Source: an uncultured Pelagibacteraceae bacterium
Lineage (GTDB): Bacteria; Pseudomonadota; Alphaproteobacteria; Pelagibacterales; Pelagibacteraceae
DNA length: 60,219 nucleotides
Reading direction: 5' to 3'
NCBI GenBank assembly: GCA_902634455.1
Contig: CACPKQ010000006.1
Span: forward strand, 1-60,219
The notes under the pieces are model-generated. The model did no database searches and was not told the origin of the DNA. It was given only the letters and a program-made list of their open reading frames with translations. How positions within the stretch are numbered: the first letter of the stretch is position 1; each line of letters starts with the position of its first letter. Made by a program: the position numbers and the translations under genes. Positions 17,005 through 26,302 of the stretch are shown here, piece by piece.

Positions 17005-18213
17005 ATGTTTAAAAATTTAAGTTTAAAAGTAATTATATTTGGATTTATATTTACATTTTTTTCAAGCTTTGGACAGAGTTTTTTTTTAGGATTGTTTAAT
17101 TCTAGTATTAGAAATGAACTATCTATCACTCATGGGCAATTTGGCTCAATATACGCTTCTGCTACTTTATTAAGTAGTTTTTTTTTAATTTGGTTAGGTA
17201 AAAAAATTGATGACATAGATATATTTAAATTTGCTTTTTTAGTTACTCTATTGCTTTCTTTTTCTTGTTTCTTTTTTTCTAAAATTTCTTCAGTAACAAT
17301 TCTTTTTTTAGCTATATTTCTCATGAGGTTTTCTGGTCAAGGAATGATGTCTCATACAGCAACAACTACAATTTCAAGATATTTTAGTAAATCAAGAGGG
17401 AAAGCCTTAAGTACAAGTTGGTTTGGACTTTCATCGGCTGAATTTATTTTACCAGTGTTAATTATATATCTGCTCACCATTTATGATTGGAAAAATATAT
17501 GGATGTCAATTTCTGCTTTAGTAATAATTTTTTTACCCATTGTCTCTTATATATTGCTCAAAAATCTTCATTTAGATTCAAGAGAAATTACTAATGATAA
17601 AAATTATAAAGATGAAAATATTAAACAATGGAAAAGAAGTGAGGTGCTTAAAGATTATAGATTTTATATTATTGGTGCGAATATGTTGGCTATGCCGTGG
17701 ATTGCGACAGGTGTTTTTGTTTATCAATCTTTTATTTTAGAATCGAAAAATTGGGGTCCATATATAATAGCTCAATCTTTTATGGCTTACTCAATACTTT
17801 CTGTAATAACATTATTTTTTTCTGGTTTTTTAATTGATAAGTTTTCTAGTAGAAAGATTTTAATATATATGAATATTCCACTATTATTAGCAGCTCTAAT
17901 ACTAATTTATTTTAAAAACCCTATATCGTCTTTTGTATTTCTAGGTCTAATTGGTATATCCAATGGTTTTGCTAACGTACTAGGGTCTTCAACATGGGCT
18001 GAGATTTATGGAGTAAAATATATAGGCTCAATAAAAGCATTAACCACTGCACTAATGGTATTTGCAACGGCATTTGGTACAGCATTATTTGGAGTTCTTA
18101 TAGATTATGGTTTTTCCATCGAACAAATAGCAGTAGTTTCAGCTACTTACATTTCTATTTCTTTGGTTTTACTCTTTCTAATAAGAAAAACACTAAATCC
18201 TATAATCTTGTAA
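17005..18213 (+). CDS. Major facilitator superfamily transporter
   Basis: This 402-residue integral membrane protein has about 12 hydrophobic helices and an N-in, C-in layout. The signature loop between helices 2 and 3 reads WLGKKIDDID, a version of the MFS G-x-x-x-D-R motif. SRGKALSTSWFGLSSAE in helix 4-5 resembles monocarboxylate/oxalate-type MFS carriers. The start at 17005 is divergent from the HIBADH-family gene, with only 6 bases between, so promoters must lie within coding sequence. Substrate unknown. Confidence 0.85.
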   Translation: MFKNLSLKVIIFGFIFTFFSSFGQSFFLGLFNSSIRNELSITHGQFGSIYASATLLSSFFLIWLGKKIDDIDIFKFAFLVTLLLSFSCFFFSKISSVTILFLAIFLMRFSGQGMMSHTATTTISRYFSKSRGKALSTSWFGLSSAEFILPVLIIYLLTIYDWKNIWMSISALVIIFLPIVSYILLKNLHLDSREITNDKNYKDENIKQWKRSEVLKDYRFYIIGANMLAMPWIATGVFVYQSFILESKNWGPYIIAQSFMAYSILSVITLFFSGFLIDKFSSRKILIYMNIPLLLAALILIYFKNPISSFVFLGLIGISNGFANVLGSSTWAEIYGVKYIGSIKALTTALMVFATAFGTALFGVLIDYGFSIEQIAVVSATYISISLVLLFLIRKTLNPIIL

Positions 18214-18220
18214 AAATCTC

Positions 18221-18247
18221 TTGATTTTACAAAATTCCAAGTATAAA
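18221..18247 (+). promoter_or_regulatory. Candidate sigma-70-type promoter for rpoZ
   Basis: TTGATT at 18221-18226 and TATAAA at 18242-18247 are separated by 15 bases, slightly short of the usual 16-18. They lie in the 42-base gap between the MFS stop and the rpoZ ATG at 18256. Transcription starting 6-7 bases after the -10 would leave almost no leader. This is a pattern match only. Confidence 0.4.
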
Positions 18248-18255
18248 CACCTCGC

Positions 18256-18795
18256 ATGGCAAGAGTAACCGTTGAAGATTGTATAGATAAAGTTGAAAGT
18301 CCATACCAATTAGTATTAGTTGCCAAGGAAAGAGCTACTCAACTTAATTCTGGTCTTGAACCTAACCTACCTAGAGAAAATGATAAAAACACTGTAATTT
18401 CTTTAAGAGAAATCGCTGAAGAAAAAATAAAAGTTTCTGATTTAATAGATAGTGCAGTTTACAAACTAAGAAAACATATTGAGCAAGTTGACGATATATC
18501 AGAAGACGATGAAGAGGTAGGAGATGATTTTGAAAATCTTTATAAAGGAGAAATATCAAAAAGTGGAGTACCTATATTACCTTCAAAAAGAGCAAGAAAA
18601 GTACCAGAAAAAATTAAAGTTTTACAAGAAGATCTTGATGAAATAAAAAATCCAGTATCGGAGCAGCCAGCACCAGAATTACCATCAGAAGAAACTCAAA
18701 ATGAACAGGAACAAGATGTTTCTATAGAAGATTTAAAGGAAGAAGAAGCATCAACATCAGAACAAGAAGATACAGACACTACAAATAATCAATAA
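18256..18795 (+). CDS. rpoZ: RNA polymerase omega subunit with long acidic C-terminal extension
   Basis: Residues 1-75 (MARVTVEDCIDKV, RATQLNSG, VISLREIAEEKI) are a standard omega subunit, which helps assemble the beta-prime subunit of RNA polymerase. The usual protein is about 90-130 residues; this one is 179. Residues 76-179 form a low-complexity tail very rich in Glu, Asp, Gln, Ser and Thr, interrupted by a basic stretch PSKRARKVPEKIK (109-121). No spoT/relA gene, the common rpoZ neighbour, follows; a tRNA-dihydrouridine synthase gene does. The tail is probably disordered. Confidence 0.92.
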   Translation: MARVTVEDCIDKVESPYQLVLVAKERATQLNSGLEPNLPRENDKNTVISLREIAEEKIKVSDLIDSAVYKLRKHIEQVDDISEDDEEVGDDFENLYKGEISKSGVPILPSKRARKVPEKIKVLQEDLDEIKNPVSEQPAPELPSEETQNEQEQDVSIEDLKEEEASTSEQEDTDTTNNQ

Positions 18796-18817
18796 AATAA
18801 TATATTAATCTTATATT

Positions 18818-19801
18818 ATGGATAGAAAAGTATCAGTAGCTCCAATGATGGATTGTACTGACAGACACGAAAGATATTTTCTTAGATTAATTAGTAAGAA
18901 TGTACTTTTATACACTGAAATGATTGTCTCTGAAGCAATAGCCAGGGGAGATAAGAAAAAATTATTATCATTCAACATAAACGAAAAACCTGTTGCTTTA
19001 CAACTTGGAGGATCTTCACCAAAATTATTAGCCACTTCTTCTAAAATTGGTGAAGAATTTGGATATGATGAAATTAATTTAAATTTAGGATGTCCTAGCA
19101 AAAAAGTGCAAAAAAATAAATTTGGAGCATGCTTAATTAAAGAACCAAATCTTGTAGCCGATTGTTTGAATGAAATGCAGTCATCAACAAAACTACCTGT
19201 AACAGTAAAAACAAGGATTGGTTATGACGATGTAGAAGATTACGAAAGTTTGTTTAATTTTATTAATCTTTTAAAATCTACTGGAGTAAAAACATTTATT
19301 ATTCATGCAAGGAAGGCCATGCTTGGTAAATTTACTCCAAAACAAAATTTAAATATTCCTCCATTAAAATATGAAATGGTTTATAAATTAAAAAAAGATT
19401 TTAATGATTTAGAGATAATTATTAATGGTGGTATAAGTTCGGTTAGCGAAATTAAAAATCATTTAAACAAAGTCAATGGAGTTATGTTGGGTAGATCTGT
19501 TTATCATTCACCATATATTTTAGCAGATATAGAAAGAGAAATTTTTAAAAATTTTAATGTTCCATCAAGAAAAGATGTAATTCAAGAATTAGTACCTTAC
19601 GTAAAAAAAGAAACTGAGAAAGGAACAAGAATTAATCAAATTATGAGACATACTTTAGGTTTATTTCATGGTCAGGTAGGTTCTAGTTTTTGGAAAAGAT
19701 ATTTAAGTGAAAATATGTGTGTAAGAGATGCAGATGTAAAAAAAATAGATCACATAATGGATAAAATTACTTTTAATAATTTAAATACTTCTGCGGGATA
19801 A
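18818..19801 (+). CDS. dusA: tRNA-dihydrouridine synthase (DusA type)
   Basis: This FMN enzyme reduces specific uridines to dihydrouridine in the tRNA D-loop. The 327-residue protein shows VAPMMDCTDRHERYF at the start (FMN site) and LNLGCPSKKVQKNKFGACLI with the catalytic Cys. VTVKTRIGYDDVEDYE, IIHARKAMLGKFTPKQN and INGGISS complete the TIM-barrel pattern. CTDRHERYFLRL and HARKA..G match DusA rather than DusB/DusC. It lies 22 bases after rpoZ; the next gene begins 1 base after its stop. Confidence 0.92.
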   Translation: MDRKVSVAPMMDCTDRHERYFLRLISKNVLLYTEMIVSEAIARGDKKKLLSFNINEKPVALQLGGSSPKLLATSSKIGEEFGYDEINLNLGCPSKKVQKNKFGACLIKEPNLVADCLNEMQSSTKLPVTVKTRIGYDDVEDYESLFNFINLLKSTGVKTFIIHARKAMLGKFTPKQNLNIPPLKYEMVYKLKKDFNDLEIIINGGISSVSEIKNHLNKVNGVMLGRSVYHSPYILADIEREIFKNFNVPSRKDVIQELVPYVKKETEKGTRINQIMRHTLGLFHGQVGSSFWKRYLSENMCVRDADVKKIDHIMDKITFNNLNTSAG

Positions 19802-19802
19802 A

Positions 19803-20639
19803 TTGGATTTTAATTTTTTATCAAATCAATACTTATTTTTTGCATTACTAATGCTTATATCAGCAGTACCAGCTGGATTTATGGCTGGACTATTTGGAAT
19901 TGGGGGAGGCATAATTACTGTACCAGTACTTTATTATGTTTTTGAAGCTGCTGGTTTAAATAGCAACTTTCTAATGCACATTGCGGTAGGAACATCATTT
20001 GCAATAATATTACCAACTTCTATATCTTCAGTAATAACTCATAATAAATTTGAAGCAGTAGATTTTAATGTTGTAAAAAGCTTTGGTTTATTTGTGATAA
20101 TTGGAGTAGTTTTTGGAACAATTTTTGCATCTATCCTTAAAACAGAACAACTAGTCCTTATTTTTTCAATAGTAATTTTCTTTTTGGGTCTATATTTAAT
20201 TTTTCTAAAATATAGAGAGATAGAGTCATTATCTAATTTCAAAATACAATACAAAATTATTTTTGGCTTTATTTCAGGTTTTATTTCAGGACAATTAGGT
20301 TTAGGGGGAGCTGTGATGAATGTGCCAATTTTAAGATTTTTTGGAGGATATAGTATTAACAAGGCTATTGGAAGTGCGGCAGCCATTGGTTTTTTAATTG
20401 CAATAACTGGAGCTTTAGGATTTTTATTAATTGGAAATTATAAAGGTATACAAGAACCTTTAACTATAGGCTTTATAAATATACCTGCATTTTTAATATT
20501 TACTCCCATTACTATTATTATGGCAAAGTTTGGAGCTAAAACAGTACATAAAATTGATAAAAAAATAATTACAAAACTATTTGGATTATTAAATATAGTA
20601 GTTTCAATTTTATTATTTATTGAATATTTAAATTATTAA
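19803..20639 (+). CDS. TauE/SafE (TSUP) family anion permease
   Basis: This 278-residue membrane protein has about eight helices. It contains two copies of the TSUP signature: GFMAGLFGIGGGIITVPVL near residue 25 and FISGQLGLGGAVMNVPIL near residue 155. The family exports or imports sulfite, sulfoacetate, taurine-derived anions or other organic acids. The apparent start is TTG at 19803, 1 base after the dusA stop; no nearer ATG gives the full first helix. It converges with the phosphohexomutase gene and the two overlap by 4 bases. Substrate unknown. Confidence 0.88.
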   Translation: MDFNFLSNQYLFFALLMLISAVPAGFMAGLFGIGGGIITVPVLYYVFEAAGLNSNFLMHIAVGTSFAIILPTSISSVITHNKFEAVDFNVVKSFGLFVIIGVVFGTIFASILKTEQLVLIFSIVIFFLGLYLIFLKYREIESLSNFKIQYKIIFGFISGFISGQLGLGGAVMNVPILRFFGGYSINKAIGSAAAIGFLIAITGALGFLLIGNYKGIQEPLTIGFINIPAFLIFTPITIIMAKFGAKTVHKIDKKIITKLFGLLNIVVSILLFIEYLNY

Positions 20640-22081
20640 ATTTTTTGATCGTATTCACCAATTTTACCAGTTTGTTTTAGCAATTTGTCAATAAAATAAA
20701 ATATTTCTTTTTTTCTTTTATCAGAAGTTGGGCTTTCAGTGACAACAACAAGCGAAGGTTTGTTAGATGATGCTCTAATTAATCCCCAAGAACCATCCTC
20801 TAAAGTAAATCTAACTCCGTTTACAGTAAGAATAGTTTTGATTAACAAACCATCTATTTTATCATTATTTTTTTTTAATTTATTAATTTTAACAATTAAA
20901 TCATCAATTACTTTATATTTTTCATCATCTTTGCAAAATGGACCCATTGTCGGGCTTTGAAATGTTTTAGGTAAATTTTTAATTAGTTCGCTCATTGTTC
21001 GATTTTGATTGTTTAACAAATGACAAACTTGAATAGCTGAATTTATTCCATCATCAAAACCAAAACCAATAGGTTCATTAAAAAAGAAGTGACCACTTTT
21101 TTCAAAGCCAGCTATTGCTCTATCTTTATTAACTTTTCTTTTAATATATGAATGTCCTGTTTTCCAATATATAGTTTTACAATTATTTTTGTTCAAAATC
21201 TCATCTTTTTCAAATAAACCAGTTGACTTAACATCTACAATAAATTTTGAATTTGGATATTGATTTGAAATATTTCTAGCTATCAATAAACCAACTTTAT
21301 CCGCAAAAATTTCATTTCCGTTATTATCAATTACTCCTACACGATCGCCATCACCATCAAATCCAAATCCTACATCAGCATTTTTTTCTTTTACGCATTT
21401 GCTTATTTCATTAAGCATTTTCATATCTTCAGGGTTTGGGTTGTATTTTGGGAAGTTAAAATCTAAATTGCAATCTAATTCAATAACATCACATCCAATT
21501 TTTCTTAAAATATCAGGGGCAAATATTCCAGCAGTTCCATTTCCACAAGCAGCAACAACTTTAATTTTTTTTTTTATTTTGTTTTTAGATAATTCATCTA
21601 TATAGATTTTATTAAAATCTTTTATCTCTTTATAGCTTCCTTTCCCAGTAGCAAATTTTTTATTTAATACTATATTTTTAAGTTCCAACATTTCTTCTTT
21701 ACAATGAGTTAAACCTTTTTCAATACCCATTTTAATTCCTGTCCAACCATTTTCATTGTGACTTGCGGTGATCATAGCTACCGCATCTGAATTTAATTTA
21801 AATTGTGAAAAATAAATTGTAGGAGATAAACACAAACCTATATCTTCCACATTACACCCTGTTGAAATCAAACCATCAATAAAATTTTTTTTTACTTCTT
21901 CACTATAAGATCTGTAGTCATGACCAACAGTAATTCTTGGATTTTTATTTTTTTTAATAACTTGTGTTCCAAAACCTTTTCCAACTTGCTTAATTCCTTC
22001 GTTGTTAATATTACCAGGGTACAACCATCGAGCGTCATATTCTCTAAAACCCAATGGATCAATTTTTATTGCTTTTTGCAT
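20636..22081 (-). CDS. Phosphomannomutase/phosphoglucomutase
   Basis: This 481-residue member of the alpha-D-phosphohexomutase family interconverts mannose-6-P/mannose-1-P or glucose-6-P/glucose-1-P. These supply GDP-mannose and other activated sugars for surface glycans. The four domain signatures are present: phosphoserine loop TASHNENGW (Ser107), metal loop DGDGDR, sugar-binding loop FEKSGHFFF and phosphate-binding RASSNKP near the C-terminus. FEKSGHFFF replaces the common GEMSGH. It is divergent from nrdA, sharing a 150-base regulatory region. Its product could feed the GDP-sugar enzymes of the 45-50 kb region. Confidence 0.9.
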   Translation of the reverse strand: MQKAIKIDPLGFREYDARWLYPGNINNEGIKQVGKGFGTQVIKKNKNPRITVGHDYRSYSEEVKKNFIDGLISTGCNVEDIGLCLSPTIYFSQFKLNSDAVAMITASHNENGWTGIKMGIEKGLTHCKEEMLELKNIVLNKKFATGKGSYKEIKDFNKIYIDELSKNKIKKKIKVVAACGNGTAGIFAPDILRKIGCDVIELDCNLDFNFPKYNPNPEDMKMLNEISKCVKEKNADVGFGFDGDGDRVGVIDNNGNEIFADKVGLLIARNISNQYPNSKFIVDVKSTGLFEKDEILNKNNCKTIYWKTGHSYIKRKVNKDRAIAGFEKSGHFFFNEPIGFGFDDGINSAIQVCHLLNNQNRTMSELIKNLPKTFQSPTMGPFCKDDEKYKVIDDLIVKINKLKKNNDKIDGLLIKTILTVNGVRFTLEDGSWGLIRASSNKPSLVVVTESPTSDKRKKEIFYFIDKLLKQTGKIGEYDQKI

Positions 22082-22156
22082 GATAATATATGTATAGTTT
22101 TTTCTAATTTTTTATTGATTTTTTTTTATACTGTTCTATAAATGTTCTATTGATTT

Positions 22157-22203
22157 CTATATTATATAGTATATTAAAGAAATCTACATACAACATCTAG
22201 TTG
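22157..22203 (+). promoter_or_regulatory. Candidate NrdR box pair upstream of nrdA
   Basis: The 10-base NrdR core is CWATATATWG. CAACATCTAG at 22191-22200 fits it with two substitutions at weak positions, and TATTATATAG at 22160-22169 fits 8 of 10. The two cores are exactly 31 bases apart, the usual face-of-helix spacing of tandem NrdR boxes. They lie 32-72 bases ahead of the nrdA ATG, where NrdR would repress ribonucleotide reductase when dATP is high. No nrdR gene is in the window. Confidence 0.6.
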
Positions 22204-22231
22204 TTTTGCACTAAAATACTAAGGGAGTTAA

Positions 22232-24169
22232 ATGAATAAAAACCTGTCTCAAGCAATAAAGAAAGCTGTCTCTGAATTTTCACCATCTGTAGAAGATAAA
22301 AATCAAGCTAAAAGACCAGATTTATTCTCATTGAATAATGAAACTGAGCTTTTTCAAAATTCCAAAGGTGTCACGATTAAAATTGATAGATCTAAAGATT
22401 CAAATTTAACTGGATTCGGTAAAGCCACACTAAGCGATAGATATTTAGGAATCAATGAATCTTATCAAGATCTTTTTGCAAGAGTTGCTAGCTACTATGC
22501 TGACAACAATTTACATGCGCAAAGACTATATAATTATATTAGTGATCTTTGGTTTATGCCCGCTACTCCTGTTCTTTCAAATGGAGGAACTAAAAGAGGA
22601 TTGCCAATTTCATGTTTTTTAAATGAAGCAGGAGATAGTTTAGATGGAATTTTAGATTTATGGAATGAGAATGTTTGGCTTGCTGCTAAGGGCGGAGGTA
22701 TTGGAAGTTATTGGGGAAATTTAAGATCAATTGGTGAAAAAATAGGAAGAGTAGGAAAAACTTCTGGAATAATTCCGTTTATTAAAGTTATGGATTCTTT
22801 AACAATGGCAATAAGCCAAGGATCTTTAAGAAGGGGTTCTGCTGCTTGCTACCTTCCCATAGATCATCCAGAAATAGAGGAATTTATTGAAATGAGAAGA
22901 CCGACGGGTGGTGATCCTAATAGAAAATCATTAAATCTTCACCATGGTATACTTGTTTCTGATGCTTTTATGAGAGCTGTAGAGCTTGATGAACAATGGG
23001 TTTTAAAAAGTCCAAAAGATGGTTCTGTACAAGGAACTGTTTCGGCAAGAAATTTATGGATAAGATTACTGACAGCAAGAATAGAAACTGGAGAACCATA
23101 TATAATTTTTATTGATACTGTGAATAGACTTATTCCACAACATCATAAGTTAGCAGGGTTAACAGTCAAGACATCTAATTTATGTAGTGAGATTACTTTA
23201 CCTACTGGAATCGATAGAGAGGGTAGAGAAAGAACAGCTGTTTGTTGTTTATCTTCTTTAAATTTAGAAAAATATGAAGAATGGAAGGATGATAAAAATT
23301 TTATTAAAGATGTAATGATATTTTTAGATAATGTCTTAAATGATTTTATAGAAAAAGCGCCCGAACATTTTAAAGATGCAACTTATTCTGCTTTAAGAGA
23401 AAGAAGTGTAGGTCTAGGTGTTATGGGATTTCATTCTTTACTGCAGCAAAAAATGATTCCAATCGAATCTGTAATGAGCAAAGTATGGAACAAAAAAATA
23501 TTTGAGCATATTCAAAAAGAAGTTGATCAATCATCAAAAGACCTAGCAGAAGCAAGAGGACCTTGTCCTGATGCAGCCGACTATGGTATAAAGGAAAGAT
23601 TTTCAAATAAAACTGCCATTGCTCCTACAGCTTCTATTTCAATTATATGTGGTGGAACCTCTCCTGGAATTGAACCAATAGCTGCAAATAGTTATACCCA
23701 TAAAACGTTATCAGGATCTTTTAATGTTAGGAATAAATATCTTCAAAAAATTTTAGAAAAATATAATAAAAATAATGATGAAATATGGTCAAGTATTACT
23801 ACCAACGAAGGTTCGGTATCCCATTTAGATTTTTTAACTAATGAAGAAAAAGATGTTTTTAAAACAGCATTTGAAATAAATCAAAAATGGATTGTAGAAC
23901 TTGGGGCAGACAGAACTCCGCACATATCACAGGCACAATCAGTTAATATTTTTGTACCAGCAGACATTCACAAAAAAGAACTTCACCAAATACATTTTCA
24001 AGCATGGAAAAAAGGTTTAAAAAGCCTTTATTATTGTAGGTCTAAATCTATACAAAGAGCTGAAAATATAAATAGCGGATCATCAACCGATGTAACTAAG
24101 AATGTTTATAATTCAGACAATAGTAATTCGAACCAAGCTGATTATGAAGAGTGTTTATCATGTCAGTAG
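22232..24169 (+). CDS. nrdA: Ribonucleotide reductase class I, alpha subunit
   Basis: The large subunit reduces ribonucleotides to deoxyribonucleotides using the radical delivered by NrdB. In 645 residues it has the redox Cys pair C128 (GLPISCFLNE) and C338/C339 (TAVCCLSSLNL), the active site NLCSEI (N316, C318, E320) and a C-terminal thioredoxin-accepting pair in EECLSCQ. Typical NrdA is about 760 residues; the N-terminal ATP-cone domain appears to be absent. AAGGGAG lies 4 bases before the ATG. The nrdB start lies inside its last codons. Confidence 0.93.
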   Translation: MNKNLSQAIKKAVSEFSPSVEDKNQAKRPDLFSLNNETELFQNSKGVTIKIDRSKDSNLTGFGKATLSDRYLGINESYQDLFARVASYYADNNLHAQRLYNYISDLWFMPATPVLSNGGTKRGLPISCFLNEAGDSLDGILDLWNENVWLAAKGGGIGSYWGNLRSIGEKIGRVGKTSGIIPFIKVMDSLTMAISQGSLRRGSAACYLPIDHPEIEEFIEMRRPTGGDPNRKSLNLHHGILVSDAFMRAVELDEQWVLKSPKDGSVQGTVSARNLWIRLLTARIETGEPYIIFIDTVNRLIPQHHKLAGLTVKTSNLCSEITLPTGIDREGRERTAVCCLSSLNLEKYEEWKDDKNFIKDVMIFLDNVLNDFIEKAPEHFKDATYSALRERSVGLGVMGFHSLLQQKMIPIESVMSKVWNKKIFEHIQKEVDQSSKDLAEARGPCPDAADYGIKERFSNKTAIAPTASISIICGGTSPGIEPIAANSYTHKTLSGSFNVRNKYLQKILEKYNKNNDEIWSSITTNEGSVSHLDFLTNEEKDVFKTAFEINQKWIVELGADRTPHISQAQSVNIFVPADIHKKELHQIHFQAWKKGLKSLYYCRSKSIQRAENINSGSSTDVTKNVYNSDNSNSNQADYEECLSCQ

Positions 24170-25173
24170 AAAACTTAAAAAAGGCTGAAATAGTTCAAAA
24201 CAAACCAAAAAAAATGGGCTTGTTAATTGAAAATCCTGTTTATAAACCTTTTAGATATCCATGGTGTTATGATGCTTGGCTGACACAGCAAAGAATACAC
24301 TGGCTTCCAGAAGAAGTTCCATTAGGGGATGATGTAAGAGATTGGCAGAAAAATCTTAAACCTGAAGAAAAAAACTTATTAACTCAAATTTTTAGATTTT
24401 TTACTCAAGCTGATGTTGAAGTAAGCAATTGTTATATTAGACATTACATGAATGTTTTTAAGCCAACCGAAGTTTTAATGATGATGTCATCATTTGCTGC
24501 AATGGAAACAGTTCATATTGCTGCATATTCACATTTGTTAGATACAATCGGTATGCCTGAAGCAGAGTATTCTGCTTTTTTAAAATATAAAGAGATGAAA
24601 GATAAATACGATTACATGCAAGGCTTTGATGTAAAATCTCATCATGATATTGCTAAAACAATTGCAGTGTTTAGTGCATTCACAGAAGGCTTACAACTGT
24701 TTGCAAGTTTTGCAATTTTACTAAACTTCCCAAGGCAAAATAAAATGAAAGGCATGGGCCAAATAGTAACATGGTCTGTTAGAGATGAGACATTGCATTG
24801 TAATTCTATGATTAGACTTTTTAATACTTTTGTTAAAGAACAACCAGAAATATGGACACCACAATTAAAAAAAGAAATTTATGAAGCTTGCAGAACAATT
24901 GTTTCTCATGAAGATGCATTTATAGATTTAGCTTTTCAACAAGGACCCATAGAAGGTTTAACTGCTCAAGAAATTAAAGATTATATAAGATGGATTGGAA
25001 ATAGAAGATTGATCCAACTTGGACTTGAACCAATTTACAAAGTGGATAAAAATCCTCTTACTTGGTTAGATACAATGTTAAATGCCGTCGAGCATATGAA
25101 TTTCTTTGAAGGTAGAGCAACAGAATATTCTAAAGCATCAACTCAAGGTACTTGGGCAGAGGCTTTTTCTTAA
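24160..25173 (+). CDS. nrdB: Ribonucleotide reductase class I, beta subunit
   Basis: The small subunit houses the diiron-tyrosyl radical cofactor. I take the ATG at 24160 (MSVENLKKAE) rather than an upstream in-frame GTG; it overlaps nrdA by 10 bases. Metal ligands and radical site are visible in order: FTQADVEVSN, the METVHIAAYSHLL helix with Glu, His and the probable radical Tyr, FTEGLQLFASF, and RDETLHC. The length (337 residues) is normal. It works only as a complex with NrdA, and the overlap fits equal production. Confidence 0.93.
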   Translation: MSVENLKKAEIVQNKPKKMGLLIENPVYKPFRYPWCYDAWLTQQRIHWLPEEVPLGDDVRDWQKNLKPEEKNLLTQIFRFFTQADVEVSNCYIRHYMNVFKPTEVLMMMSSFAAMETVHIAAYSHLLDTIGMPEAEYSAFLKYKEMKDKYDYMQGFDVKSHHDIAKTIAVFSAFTEGLQLFASFAILLNFPRQNKMKGMGQIVTWSVRDETLHCNSMIRLFNTFVKEQPEIWTPQLKKEIYEACRTIVSHEDAFIDLAFQQGPIEGLTAQEIKDYIRWIGNRRLIQLGLEPIYKVDKNPLTWLDTMLNAVEHMNFFEGRATEYSKASTQGTWAEAFS

Positions 25174-25177
25174 AAAA

Positions 25178-26302
25178 TTATCTTTGATTAAGCAACATTA
25201 CTTTACGATGATCTGGTCCACTGTACTTTGATAGAGGTCTAATCAGTTTATTTGCAGCATGTTGCTCCATAATATGTGCTGACCAACCTGTAATTCTAGA
25301 AATAACAAAAATCGGTGTAAAAAAATCGGTATCAAAACCCATTAAATGATATGTTGGACCAGTTGGGTAATCAACATTAGGATGTATATTTTTTCTATCT
25401 ATCATTACTTTTTTAACAATTTCATAAATTTTAATAAATTTTTTATCTGATTTTACTTTAGATACTTTTTTAAAATATTTTTCCATTGTTGGAACTCTTG
25501 AATCTCCTTTTTTATAAACCCTATGACCAAAACCCATTACCACTTCTTTTTTATCTAGAGTTTTGTTAATCCATTTTAAAGCATTTTCTGGTTTTTTTAT
25601 TTTATTCATCATATGCATTACTTCTTCGTTTGCTCCACCATGTAAAGGACCTTTTAGGCTAGCTATAGCACCTGTTATAGCACCATGAATATCTGATAAA
25701 CTACTTGTTATAGTTCTTGCGGTAAATGTAGAAACGTTAAAACTATGCTCTGCATAAAGGATTAGAGATACATCAAAAGCTTTTACTATTTCTTTATTTG
25801 GCACCTTTCCAAAACACATGTAGAAAAAATTTTCGGAAAAAGACAAATTTTTCTTTGGAGGTATTACATTTTTACCTTTTCTTGCTCTAAAAAAAGCTGC
25901 TATTGCTGTAGGTGCTTTAGCAAAAATTCTAATTGCTTTTTTCATGTTTGCTTCAGGTGAGTTGTTATTTGTTTCTTTATCCTCAAGACCTAAGACGCTA
26001 ACGATTGTTCTTGTTACATCCATCGGATGAGATCTTTTTGGCATATGCTTAACAATTTCTCTTAGATTTATTGTTATATTTCTGTTTTCTTCTAATTGCT
26101 TTTTAAATTTTTTTAGCTCTTTTTTTTTTGGAAGGTCCCCATTTAAAACAAGATAAGCAACTTCTTCAAAACTACATTTTTCACAAAGGTCTTGTACAGC
26201 ATAACCTCTATAGGTAAGTGAATTTATATCAGGCATTACTTGAGATATAGTTGTTTCATCTACAACAATTCCCAATAAACCTTTTTTTACCTCATCACCC
26301 AT
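25178..26302 (-). CDS. prpC: 2-methylcitrate synthase / citrate synthase family
   Basis: PrpC condenses propionyl-CoA with oxaloacetate to 2-methylcitrate. The 374-residue protein has the citrate-synthase active-site blocks: HSFNVSTFTARTI and GPLHGGANEEVM with catalytic His residues, and GFGHRVYKKGDSR. The short type-I-like length and position after prpD and prpB support methylcitrate rather than housekeeping citrate synthase. It is the last gene of the minus-strand set prpD-prpB-prpC, and its start overlaps the prpB stop by one base. It converges with nrdB (4-base gap). Confidence 0.88.
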   Translation of the reverse strand: MGDEVKKGLLGIVVDETTISQVMPDINSLTYRGYAVQDLCEKCSFEEVAYLVLNGDLPKKKELKKFKKQLEENRNITINLREIVKHMPKRSHPMDVTRTIVSVLGLEDKETNNNSPEANMKKAIRIFAKAPTAIAAFFRARKGKNVIPPKKNLSFSENFFYMCFGKVPNKEIVKAFDVSLILYAEHSFNVSTFTARTITSSLSDIHGAITGAIASLKGPLHGGANEEVMHMMNKIKKPENALKWINKTLDKKEVVMGFGHRVYKKGDSRVPTMEKYFKKVSKVKSDKKFIKIYEIVKKVMIDRKNIHPNVDYPTGPTYHLMGFDTDFFTPIFVISRITGWSAHIMEQHAANKLIRPLSKYSGPDHRKVMLLNQR

